Source: Nitrosospira multiformis
GTDB taxonomy: Bacteria > Pseudomonadota > Gammaproteobacteria > Burkholderiales > Nitrosomonadaceae
Assembly (NCBI RefSeq): GCF_900103165.1
Contig: NZ_FNKY01000001.1
Coordinates: 1,922,001 to 1,986,000 of the forward strand
Direction: 5' to 3'
Length of the DNA: 64,000 bases
The notes beneath the pieces were generated by a model. It did no database searches, was not told the origin of the DNA, and was given only the letters and a program-made list of their open reading frames with translations. Numbering within the stretch: position 1 is the first letter of the stretch; each line of letters opens with the position of its first letter. A program made the position numbers and the translations under genes. This document shows, piece by piece, positions 54,377 through 63,242 of this stretch.

Positions 54377-57232
54377 ATGAGTGAAATCAGTCGTGTCGCG
54401 CTGTTCGGCAAGCTGAACAGCCTGGCCTACAAGGCAATCGAAGGCGCAACGGTCTTCTGCAAGCTGCGCGGCAACCCTTATGTCGAGCTGGAGCACTGGC
54501 TGCAGCAGATCCTGGCTAATCAGGATTCGGACCTGCATCGCATCTTCAAGCATTTCGAGCTCGATAACTCCCGTTTTGCCAAAGACATCACCAATGCGCT
54601 CGACCGGTTACCGCGCGGCGCCACGTCAATCTCCGATCTGTCGGAGCATATTGAATATGCGGTGGAGCGTGGCTGGGTTTATGGCACGCTGATGTTCGGT
54701 GAAGGACAGGTAAGGACCGGCCACCTCCTGGTTGGCATGCTCAAAACCTCCAGTTTACGCAATGCATTGTTCAATATCTCGCGCCAGTTCGAACGTATTC
54801 GCCCGGATACACTGGCAGACGAGTTCGCAAAAATTATCGCTGGTTCGCCGGAGGAGCATTTACGCGCAACCGATGGCTCAGGTAGTGCGCCTGGGGAAGC
54901 GAGCGGGGCGATAGCACCGGCGCAGATGGGCAAGCAGGAGGCACTGAAGAAGTTTTCGGTGGACCTGGTCGACCGAGCGCGCAAAGGCGAAATCGATCCC
55001 GTAACAGGCCGGGACGAGGAGATTCGCCAGATCGTCGACATCCTCATGCGCCGCCGGCAGAACAACCCCATCCTCACCGGCGAAGCCGGGGTAGGCAAGA
55101 CCGCAGTGGTGGAAGGCTTTGCTCTGCGGATTGCCAAGGGCGATGTGCCGCCACCCTTGAAGGATGTTTCGCTTCTCACACTGGATATCGGCCTCTTGCA
55201 GGCTGGCGCCAGCATGAAGGGCGAATTCGAAAACCGCTTGCGACAGGTGATCGACGAAGTACAGGCGTCCCCGAAGCCGATCATCCTCTTCATTGACGAG
55301 GCACACACACTGATCGGCGCGGGCGGCCCGGCGGGTACCGGCGACGCGGCCAATTTGCTGAAACCCGCCCTTGCGCGCGGCACGCTGCGTACTATCGGCG
55401 CCACCACCTGGGCGGAGTACCGGAAATATTTTGAGAAAGACCCTGCGCTCACTCGCCGTTTCCAGGTCGTGCAGATACTGGAGCCGACGGAAGAAAAGGC
55501 TATCCTCATGGTGCGGGGTGTCGCCTCGACGCTGGAAAAACATCATCGCGTACAATTGCTTGACGAGGCGCTGGAAGCTGCGGTCAAGTTATCGCACCGT
55601 TACATTCCCGCCCGTCAGTTGCCGGACAAGGCCGTGAGCCTGCTCGATACGACCTGCGCACGGGTGGCCATCAGCCAGTATGCCACGCCGGCTGAAGTGG
55701 AGGATTGCCAGCGTCGTATGGAGGCGTTGCAGACGGAGCTGGAGATCATCGGCCGTGAAGAAGAGATCGGATTCGATGTTGGTGCAAGGCGGAGCGATGT
55801 GGAGCAAAAGCAAGCTGCCGAAAAAGAACGTCTGGCTGGTCTCGATGCGCGGTGGCAGGAGGAAAAAGGGCTTGTCGATCATATACTCGAACTGCGCGGT
55901 AAGCTGCGTGCGGGCGGCAAACCTGTGGATGTGAAAGTGCAGAGCACCACTACACCGGACAGCCTCAGCCCCAGTAGTGTGGCTGCGCCTGTGCCGGATG
56001 GCAAGCCTGAAGACGCTCTACAGGCCGCTCCCCAGGCAGTTCCGAAAGACGAAGCGCCAGCGACATCGCAACCTACCGGGTCTGTGGAAGCCCCTATACC
56101 CGTCAGTCCATCTGCGGATGAAGCCGGGCTCAGCGCGGAAGAGCGCCACAAGCTACTGGCTGAGTTGTATGATCTCCAGACGAAACTGGATGCACTCCAA
56201 GGTGAGACGCCCCTCATCATGCCCACGGTGGACGCCCAGGTGGTTTCGTCGGTGGTTGCCGACTGGACCGGCATTCCGGTTGGCCGCATGGTGAAGAACG
56301 AAGTGGAGGCGGTGCTCAAGCTTGCCGACACCTTGAACCAGCGAATCATAGGCCAGCGCCATGCCCTGGAAATGATCGCCCGGCGCATCCAGACTTCGCG
56401 CGCGAAGCTGGATAACCCCAACAAGCCCATTGGCGTATTCATGCTCTGTGGTCCTTCGGGCGTGGGCAAAACAGAAACCGCTCTGGCGCTGGCCGAGTCA
56501 CTCTACGGCGGCGAGCAGAACGTTATTACCATCAACATGAGCGAGTTCCAGGAAGCCCACACCGTTTCAACTTTGAAGGGCGCTCCACCGGGTTACGTTG
56601 GCTACGGCGAGGGCGGCGTCCTTACCGAAGCGGTGCGGCGGCGTCCTTACAGCGTAGTGCTACTGGATGAAATGGAAAAGGCGCACCCGGACGTGCACGA
56701 AATATTTTTCCAGGTATTCGACAAGGGCTGGATGGAAGATGGCGAAGGGCGTCACATCAACTTCAAAAACACCATTATTCTGCTCACCACCAATATCGGC
56801 ACCGATCTTATCATGGGCATGTGCCGCGACCCCGAACTAATGCCCGACGCGGATTCGCTCGGCAAGTCGCTGCGCGAGCCGCTGCTGAAGGTGTTTCCGC
56901 CCGCGTTGCTGGGGCGGTTGGTGACAATTCCATACTATCCGCTGAATGACGAGATGATCGGCACCATCGTGCGGCTGCAGTTGGGCCGGATCAAAAAACG
57001 TATCATGGAGAACCATAAAATTCCATTCGCCTATGATGACGAAACAGTGAAACTCATTGTCAGTCGCTGCACGGAACTGGAAAGCGGCGGGCGGATGATC
57101 GATACCATTCTTACCAATACGGTGTTGCCGCGTATCAGCGAGGAATTTCTGAAACACATGATCGAGGGCAAGCCGGTGACGCGAGTGCAGGTGAGCGTGA
57201 AGGATGGAGAATTTGGGTATGAGTTTGATTGA
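54377..57232 (+). CDS. tssH: T6SS sheath-recycling ATPase TssH (ClpV)
   Basis: 952 residues from 54377, where AAGGGGAGG precedes the ATG. The N domain (1-160) has YKAIEGATVFCKLRGNPYVE. First AAA module has Walker A GEAGVGKT (235-242), a middle coiled coil (about 470-560), and a long Pro/Ala-rich spacer (about 535-600) that is unusual for ClpV; the second module has GPSGVGKT (about 692-699) and LLDEMEKAHPDV. ClpV unfolds contracted TssB/C sheaths. Confidence 0.96.
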   Translation: MSEISRVALFGKLNSLAYKAIEGATVFCKLRGNPYVELEHWLQQILANQDSDLHRIFKHFELDNSRFAKDITNALDRLPRGATSISDLSEHIEYAVERGWVYGTLMFGEGQVRTGHLLVGMLKTSSLRNALFNISRQFERIRPDTLADEFAKIIAGSPEEHLRATDGSGSAPGEASGAIAPAQMGKQEALKKFSVDLVDRARKGEIDPVTGRDEEIRQIVDILMRRRQNNPILTGEAGVGKTAVVEGFALRIAKGDVPPPLKDVSLLTLDIGLLQAGASMKGEFENRLRQVIDEVQASPKPIILFIDEAHTLIGAGGPAGTGDAANLLKPALARGTLRTIGATTWAEYRKYFEKDPALTRRFQVVQILEPTEEKAILMVRGVASTLEKHHRVQLLDEALEAAVKLSHRYIPARQLPDKAVSLLDTTCARVAISQYATPAEVEDCQRRMEALQTELEIIGREEEIGFDVGARRSDVEQKQAAEKERLAGLDARWQEEKGLVDHILELRGKLRAGGKPVDVKVQSTTTPDSLSPSSVAAPVPDGKPEDALQAAPQAVPKDEAPATSQPTGSVEAPIPVSPSADEAGLSAEERHKLLAELYDLQTKLDALQGETPLIMPTVDAQVVSSVVADWTGIPVGRMVKNEVEAVLKLADTLNQRIIGQRHALEMIARRIQTSRAKLDNPNKPIGVFMLCGPSGVGKTETALALAESLYGGEQNVITINMSEFQEAHTVSTLKGAPPGYVGYGEGGVLTEAVRRRPYSVVLLDEMEKAHPDVHEIFFQVFDKGWMEDGEGRHINFKNTIILLTTNIGTDLIMGMCRDPELMPDADSLGKSLREPLLKVFPPALLGRLVTIPYYPLNDEMIGTIVRLQLGRIKKRIMENHKIPFAYDDETVKLIVSRCTELESGGRMIDTILTNTVLPRISEEFLKHMIEGKPVTRVQVSVKDGEFGYEFD

Positions 57233-57339
57233 GATAGTTTTAGTGATAAGACATATACCCCATTGAGTATATATGGTAGTGATGTTGAATTAATCCCCTG
57301 AAAAGGGTGTTTCATGCGATTCAATAAATATAGGGAAAA

Positions 57340-58194
57340 ATGGCTATGGCTAAATTAACTCGGAGTATTGCTTCTCTCAGTTGGATCGACCCGATTACCG
57401 GTTTGCCAGAAGTGGACGAAAATGGAGAGCCGGGCTATTCGTTAACGCGCGAAAATATTGCGGCCGGCCGCATATATCGTTTTGCAAACTTTCTTGAAGC
57501 AGAGGTCGAACTTGACAAAGGGGCGCTTCGCAATCCTCGCTTCACAAGTGAAAGTGGGATGTATCGTGGCCCATCTTTTGGAAAACTGGCCAGCGCACCC
57601 GTTGGTAAGGTAGGTAAAAGGATTATTGTCCTTAGCCAAAGTATCTTATTTCGGCAAATTGTGGGCTGTCGTACGGAAAGTCCAGAGAAAATTGGCAGTG
57701 TTGGCGGTGCTGCTGTCGGAGTGGGTGCTGGCGCTTGGGTTGGAGCAAAAAGCGGTGCAGCAATAGGCTCAATCGGTGGCGTTCCGGGAGCGATAGCGGT
57801 TGCTGCCATCGGAGCTGGCATTGGTGGCACCACAGGTTATCTGGTAGGCAAAGAAGTTGCAGAATACGCCATGGCATTTCCACCAATATGGACAGAACTA
57901 GAGATGACCATCCACAGTGACGGAACGACCTCACAGCAGGTTATCAGCCACAGCCTCTTCCCAAGCGTGACCTTCTATCTCCTACTGAAAGATAGAATTT
58001 ATAACCGCATAGGTTTATCCTACGACGGAGTTGCGAACCTGGATCGCTGGAAAAAAAATGGATGGAAACTCACACCAATGATTAATCGCAACGGAGCGGC
58101 GGCGGGGAACCCATGGGGAATGGAGGATCCAGGCCCGGAGCTGGGGGGTGGAAAACTACGCACTCAGTGCCCAAGTGGCTATGACTGCCCTTAG
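57340..58194 (+). CDS. Glycine-zipper membrane protein, candidate T6SS effector
   Basis: 284 residues. No family recognised. The first 110 residues are soluble, including WIDPITGLPEVDENGEPGY. Residues 117-172 form a glycine-zipper stretch (GGAAVGVGAGAWVGAKSGAA, then IGSIGGVPGAIAVAAIGAG), typical of pore-forming or membrane-inserting proteins. The end is charged with two late Cys. AGGG lies 5 bases before the ATG. It follows tssH by about 110 bases. Position in the cluster's cargo region suggests a membrane-active effector; no immunity gene is obvious. Confidence 0.6.
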   Translation: MAMAKLTRSIASLSWIDPITGLPEVDENGEPGYSLTRENIAAGRIYRFANFLEAEVELDKGALRNPRFTSESGMYRGPSFGKLASAPVGKVGKRIIVLSQSILFRQIVGCRTESPEKIGSVGGAAVGVGAGAWVGAKSGAAIGSIGGVPGAIAVAAIGAGIGGTTGYLVGKEVAEYAMAFPPIWTELEMTIHSDGTTSQQVISHSLFPSVTFYLLLKDRIYNRIGLSYDGVANLDRWKKNGWKLTPMINRNGAAAGNPWGMEDPGPELGGGKLRTQCPSGYDCP

Positions 58195-58323
58195 GAGGAA
58201 AGTGTAATGGTCGTTACAGCAACCTAATGGCTAATTCAGCTAAAAATAGTTGAAGTAATATTGCTCTGACACGTGTCGCAACCAAATATATATTGCGGAT
58301 AAAGAAGAATTAGGAATTCCACA

Positions 58324-58797
58324 TTGGCTGACCTGTTCGTGAAACTTTATGATCTGCCACGTATGGAATCGAACCTGAAGAGTTCGAGGCATGAAGGTGT
58401 GCATCTACGTCATGCAATGGCCTACGAAAAGCATCAGGTTGTTAATTGGGTTCGTGAGCACTTCAGTATGGGATGGGCGAGCGAATGTGACGTGGCGTTC
58501 AGCAACCGGCCGATCTCGTGCCATATCGCAACAGAGGACGGCGCAATCCTGGGTTTTGCCTGCTACGATAGCATCAGCCGTGGGATGTTTGGTCCCATTG
58601 GCGTGATTGAGTCCGCACGCAGACAGGGCATCGGACGCGGCCTGTTACTTTCTAGTCTATACTCAATGGTAGCTGCTGGTTATGCCTATGCCGTGATAGG
58701 CGGGGCCAGTTCCTTGGAGTTCTATCAACGAGTTGTAAACGTCATTGAAATTCCGGATTCCAGTCCGGGGATTTACATTGACAGGTTGGTCGAATAA
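58324..58797 (+). CDS. GNAT-family acetyltransferase
   Basis: 157 residues from a TTG with AGGAAT 8 bases upstream. Central GNAT acetyl-CoA loop: FGPIGVIESARRQGIGRGLL (GxG/A), then YSMVAAGYAYAVIGGASSLE. An N-terminal HYD-rich half of unknown role precedes it. It is within the T6SS cargo segment, so it may act as an effector, immunity or chaperone-modifying enzyme, or be a passenger. Confidence 0.75.
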   Translation: MADLFVKLYDLPRMESNLKSSRHEGVHLRHAMAYEKHQVVNWVREHFSMGWASECDVAFSNRPISCHIATEDGAILGFACYDSISRGMFGPIGVIESARRQGIGRGLLLSSLYSMVAAGYAYAVIGGASSLEFYQRVVNVIEIPDSSPGIYIDRLVE

Positions 58798-58909
58798 ATA
58801 GCTGGCATGGATAGGGTATGACTTAAGCATTGGTGTGGAATAAAGCGAATGATGGGTTGCGCTATGCTTTACCCATCCTACTGGAAACCATATAGCGGTA
58901 TATACCTTT

Positions 58910-60334
58910 ATGCATCCTGACGTTCAGAACGAAGTCGAGAGTGAACGGGAGACCATTTCGGAGCTGAGTCTCCCCGATGCGCTGGCGCTTGCCTTGCAGA
59001 TTCACCGTCGCGGCCACCTGACCGAGGCGGAAACCCTCTACCGGAAGGTTCTCGATATCGCACCGGACTGTGCGGATGCGCAACACTTTCTCGGCGTACT
59101 CTTACATCAGAGTGGCGATAGCGACTCGGGGATCAAGCTTATCCGTAAATCCATTGCGTTAGACCCCGGCGAACCCAATTATTACAACAATCTTGGCAAC
59201 GTGCTGGTTGAAATGGAGCGGCTCGCCGAGGCTGCCGAAGCCTATAAAAAAGTCATCGCGCTGGCTCCCGATCATGCCAACGCCCACAATAACCTCGGTG
59301 CCTTGTCGAAGGCTCTCGGGCGATTTGATGAAGCTGCCGCAGCCTATCAGAAGGCGATCGAGCTAAACCCGGATCACGTTGATGCCCATAACAACATGGG
59401 CAAGCTGCTGTCGGCTCAGGGAAAAACCAAAGAGGCGATCGCCTGGTACTGCAAGGCAATCACCTTGATGCGTCACAATCCGGACTCGCGCAAGCTGCTC
59501 GGTATCGCCTATTACACCCTGGGGCAGACGGAGAAGGCGGCTGAAGTCTACCGGCAATGGCTCGCTGAAGAACCGGAAAGTCCGGTGGCAAAACACATGC
59601 TATCGGCATGTTCGGGGAAAAATGTGCCGCCACGCGCTTCAGACGAGTATGTTGAATCCACTTTCGATCGTTTCGCCGACAGTTTCGATGCCAAACTGGA
59701 AAAGCTTGCCTACCGTGCTCCTGATCTGATTGCCGAGGCGCTGGCCCGCGCTTGTGGAGAACCCGAGAAACGCCTTATGGCCCTCGATGCGGGCTGCGGC
59801 ACTGGCTTGTGCGGTCCCTTGATCGCCCAATACGTTCATCGACTGGTGGGTGTGGATTTATCGTCGGGTATGCTTGCTAAAGCGCGCGGCAGAAATGCTT
59901 ATGATGAGCTGATCAAGTCAGAATTGACCACCTATCTCCTTACGCAGTCCGGTGCTTTTAATCTTATCGTTTCGGCGGATACCCTGGTCTATTTCGGTTC
60001 TCTGGAAGAGGTACTCGGTGCCGCGCATCAGGCTTTGCAGGAGGGTGGTTTGCTTATATTTACTGTCGAGGCAGCCACCCATGAAGCTATCAATAAAGCT
60101 ACTAATACAGCCGTCAGCACCGGCTATCGCATTAACCCGCATGGCCGCTACAGCCACAGTAACGAATATCTGCGACAGGTGTTGCCCGCCGCTGGCTTCA
60201 GCATGTTTGCGATTGAGTCTGCGGTACTGCGTATGGAAGGGGGTAGTGCGGTAGCAGGGTGGGTGGTTACCAGCCGCAAAGCAAATGGCAACGCGATTAA
60301 AGATGATAGAACGTTAACCGCTGTGCCAAAATAA
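58910..60334 (+). CDS. TPR repeat protein with SAM methyltransferase domain
   Basis: 474 residues. Six or seven TPR repeats (about 20-232; e.g. YYNNLGNVLVEMERLAEAAEAY, AHNNLGALSKALGRFDEAAAAY, AHNNMGKLLSAQGKTKEAIAWY) are followed by a class I methyltransferase (about 255-460) with motif I MALDAGCGTGLCG (about 290-302) and VGVDLSSGMLAKAR. It lies between the candidate effector genes and vgrG, 36 bases before it. Its substrate could be a T6SS component, an effector or an unrelated protein. Confidence 0.85.
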   Translation: MHPDVQNEVESERETISELSLPDALALALQIHRRGHLTEAETLYRKVLDIAPDCADAQHFLGVLLHQSGDSDSGIKLIRKSIALDPGEPNYYNNLGNVLVEMERLAEAAEAYKKVIALAPDHANAHNNLGALSKALGRFDEAAAAYQKAIELNPDHVDAHNNMGKLLSAQGKTKEAIAWYCKAITLMRHNPDSRKLLGIAYYTLGQTEKAAEVYRQWLAEEPESPVAKHMLSACSGKNVPPRASDEYVESTFDRFADSFDAKLEKLAYRAPDLIAEALARACGEPEKRLMALDAGCGTGLCGPLIAQYVHRLVGVDLSSGMLAKARGRNAYDELIKSELTTYLLTQSGAFNLIVSADTLVYFGSLEEVLGAAHQALQEGGLLIFTVEAATHEAINKATNTAVSTGYRINPHGRYSHSNEYLRQVLPAAGFSMFAIESAVLRMEGGSAVAGWVVTSRKANGNAIKDDRTLTAVPK

Positions 60335-60369
60335 AATGACAACTTTCAAGTCAAGTCTGTGAGACGCGA

Positions 60370-62655
60370 ATGGCCAGAACTTTTGAGCTGATTACTCCTC
60401 TCGGTGCCGATGTACTGTTGTTTCATCGCATGCACGCACGGGAAGAGTTGTCCCGCCTGAGCGAGTTTCAGATCGATGCCCTGAGTATCCGCAATGACAT
60501 CAATCTGGATGAGATTCTGGGTAAAAATGTCACCGTCAAAGTGGAACTTGCGGGGGGGCAGCTTCGTCACTTCAATGGGTATGTAACCCGTTTCGCTCAG
60601 GCCGGCATGCATGGCCGCTACCATGCGTATCAGGCAACGGTCAGGCCGTGGTTGTGGTTTCTTACTCGCCGGGCAAACTGCCGCATCTTCCAGCAGATGA
60701 CCGTGCCGGATATTCTCAAGAAAGTCTTCAATGACCATTCCGGTCTGGCGGACACCAAGTTCGAGCTTACCGGCAGCTACCGCACGTGGGATTACTGTGT
60801 GCAATACCGCGAAACGGACTTCAACTTCGTCAGCCGCCTGATGGAGCAGGAAGGCATGTATTACTACTTCAAATATCAGGAAGGCCGTAATACTTTCGTG
60901 GTCGCCGATTCATACAGTGCGCATTCGGCGCTACCTGGGTGCGAGCAGCTCCCCTATATCCCCCAGGAGCGAATGACGCGTCCCGAGCAGGAGCGTATCA
61001 GTACTTGGAGTTTTGGGCGGGAGATTCAGCCTGGCCGGTATGTTCTTGATGATTACGATGCGACAAAACCTAGTGTCGAACTGCAAACGAAGACCAACTT
61101 CAAGCGCAAGCATGTTCACGCCGATTACGAATTCTACGACTACCCTGGCGAATATCTGGAAACGAAGGATGGCGAGCAGTATGTGCGTACCCGCATCGAG
61201 GAACTGCATGCTCAATTCGAACTGGCTCAGGGACAGAGCAATGCCCGCGGTTTGAGTACAGGCTATCTGGTCAAACTGACGGGCCAACCGCGTGTGGATC
61301 AGAATCGGGAATATCTGGTAGTGTCCGCCCAGCATCAGCTTGATTACAGCGAATACGAATCCATGGAAGAGGCGGGTACCTCCTACGATTGCAATTTCAC
61401 CATGCTCAACAGCCGCCAGCCGTACCGGCCAGCGCGGACTACCCCAAAGCCCTTCGTTCAAGGTCCACAAACTGCCGTGGTGGTGGGTCCGTCAGGCGAC
61501 GAGATTTACACGGATAAATACGGTAGGGTCAAAGTCCAGTTCCATTGGGATCGGGTGGGCGAGAAAAATGAAAACAGCTCTTGCTGGATTCGTGTTTCCC
61601 ATCCGTGGGCCGGTAAAAACTGGGGTATGGTTGCTATTCCGCGCATAGGACAGGAAGTCATTGTCGACTTTCTCGAAGGCGATCCGGATAACCCGATCAT
61701 CACTGGCCGGGTATACAACGCCGAGCAGATGCCCCCCTACGCGTTGCCTGCAAACATGACGCAGACAGGGATTCTGTCTCGATCCAGCAAGGGCGGCAGC
61801 GGCGCCAATGCCAATGAACTGCGTTTCGAAGATAAAAAGGGGGCTGAGCAGGTTTACCTGCACGCCGAAAAGAATCAGGATATCAGCGTCGAGAACGATG
61901 AAACGCATTCGGTCGGCCATGATCGGACCAAGACCATCGACAATGACGAAACCAGTCTTATCAAGCATGATCGTACCGAGACGGTGGGTAATAACGAGAC
62001 GATCACGATTGGTGTAAACCGGACCGAGAAGGTAGGTGTGAACGAGAGCATCACCATTGGTTCGAATCGGACCAAGTCTGTTGGAGCCAGCGAAACCGCG
62101 TCGGTCGCCCTGCAACGAACTCACCTTGTTGGAGTGAACGAAACCATCGGTATCGGCGGTGCGCAGGAAGTGGGAATTGGCGGATTTCAGGCAATCGCGG
62201 TTGGAGCCTATCAAACTACTAATGTGGGTGCGTACCAAAGCAACAATATTGGAGTGAACCAGAGTACCAATGTGGGTGCAGCCCAATCGGTGACAGTAGG
62301 TGCTGCGCAGACTGTCAAGGTTGGCGCGAATCAATCCGTAAGCGTCGGGGCAAACCAGAGCGAATCGGTAGGGGGAAATGCATCCAAGAGTGTAAAGGGA
62401 AATGATTCGCTTGGCGTTGATGGGAATCGCAGTGCAGACGTCAAGGGTGACGACAGCACCAAGATTGGTAAAAATCTAGTGATTGATGCCGGGGATTCGG
62501 TCACGATCAAGACCGGCAGCGCGAGCATTAGCATGAAAAAGGATGGGACGATAGTGATCAAAGGCAAGGACATCACGGTCGAGGGCTCGGGTAAAATCAA
62601 TATCAAGGCCGACAGCGATATCGTAATGAAGGGTTCCAAGATTCTTCAGAATTAG
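60370..62655 (+). CDS. vgrG: T6SS spike protein VgrG (TssI) with long beta-helix tail
   Basis: 761 residues. The gp27-like head (about 1-360) starts FELITPLGADVLLFHRMHAREELS; the OB-fold (about 375-450) has DKYGRVKVQFHWDR and WIRVSHPWAGKNWGM. From about 500 to 690 a run of short repeats (VGxNxT, e.g. ESITIGSNRTKSVG, GVNQSTNVGAAQSVTVG) should form an extended beta-helix. The end (GSASISMKKDGTIVIKGKDI) is a DUF2345-like tip. The C-terminal tip has no toxin domain, so cargo must bind via adaptor proteins such as those downstream. Confidence 0.95.
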   Translation: MARTFELITPLGADVLLFHRMHAREELSRLSEFQIDALSIRNDINLDEILGKNVTVKVELAGGQLRHFNGYVTRFAQAGMHGRYHAYQATVRPWLWFLTRRANCRIFQQMTVPDILKKVFNDHSGLADTKFELTGSYRTWDYCVQYRETDFNFVSRLMEQEGMYYYFKYQEGRNTFVVADSYSAHSALPGCEQLPYIPQERMTRPEQERISTWSFGREIQPGRYVLDDYDATKPSVELQTKTNFKRKHVHADYEFYDYPGEYLETKDGEQYVRTRIEELHAQFELAQGQSNARGLSTGYLVKLTGQPRVDQNREYLVVSAQHQLDYSEYESMEEAGTSYDCNFTMLNSRQPYRPARTTPKPFVQGPQTAVVVGPSGDEIYTDKYGRVKVQFHWDRVGEKNENSSCWIRVSHPWAGKNWGMVAIPRIGQEVIVDFLEGDPDNPIITGRVYNAEQMPPYALPANMTQTGILSRSSKGGSGANANELRFEDKKGAEQVYLHAEKNQDISVENDETHSVGHDRTKTIDNDETSLIKHDRTETVGNNETITIGVNRTEKVGVNESITIGSNRTKSVGASETASVALQRTHLVGVNETIGIGGAQEVGIGGFQAIAVGAYQTTNVGAYQSNNIGVNQSTNVGAAQSVTVGAAQTVKVGANQSVSVGANQSESVGGNASKSVKGNDSLGVDGNRSADVKGDDSTKIGKNLVIDAGDSVTIKTGSASISMKKDGTIVIKGKDITVEGSGKINIKADSDIVMKGSKILQN

Positions 62656-62681
62656 ACGCGTACCTTATTGGGAGGTGCAAA

Positions 62682-63227
62682 GTGAGTAGCAGGGATATCA
62701 TCGAAGTAGAGAAAACACAAGTAGCCGAGGTGGAATCCGGGAGCGATCTCTTGCGTCCTCTGATGAAGGCAGGCCCGGTCAAAGCGCCACAATCTATTCC
62801 CCAAGCTGGTATCGTAGTTGGCGAGCTGATCGGTATGACCAATGAAGGCCGCACACCGTTGGTCCGTTATCCGGGACAGACTGGCACCGTGGCGCTTCTC
62901 GCCCGTACCATGGTAGATCTGCATGGGCCTCACATTGGCCGTCAGGTCGCACTCATGTTTGAAGGCGCCGACCCATCGCGGCCGATCATTATGGGTGTTC
63001 TGCAGGAAGGCGAAGGGTGGCCACGAGATCAGAAGCCTGAACAAGTCGAGGTCGACGTGGATGGCGAGCGTATGCTCGTCACGGCGAAAGAACAACTCGT
63101 GCTCCGCTGTGGCAAGGCCAGTATTACGTTAACCAAAGCTGGTAAGGTGATGATCAAGGGGAGCTACGTACTTAGCCGTTCCAGCGGCGTCAATCGCATC
63201 AAGGGTGGCTCTGTTCAGCTCAATTAA
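62682..63227 (+). CDS. DUF6484 protein, VgrG partner
   Basis: 181 residues from a GTG with GGAGG 8 bases upstream. After about 45 residues comes a conserved region (GIVVGELIGMTNEGRTPLVRYPGQTGTVALLARTM ... LHGPHIGRQVALMFEGADPSRPIIMGVLQ) of the DUF6484 family, which often follows vgrG. The end (EQLVLRCGKASITLTKAGKVMIKG) repeats the VgrG tip motif. It probably caps or docks on the spike. Confidence 0.85.
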   Translation: MSSRDIIEVEKTQVAEVESGSDLLRPLMKAGPVKAPQSIPQAGIVVGELIGMTNEGRTPLVRYPGQTGTVALLARTMVDLHGPHIGRQVALMFEGADPSRPIIMGVLQEGEGWPRDQKPEQVEVDVDGERMLVTAKEQLVLRCGKASITLTKAGKVMIKGSYVLSRSSGVNRIKGGSVQLN

Positions 63228-63242
63228 TCGCAAAAACCTCCC

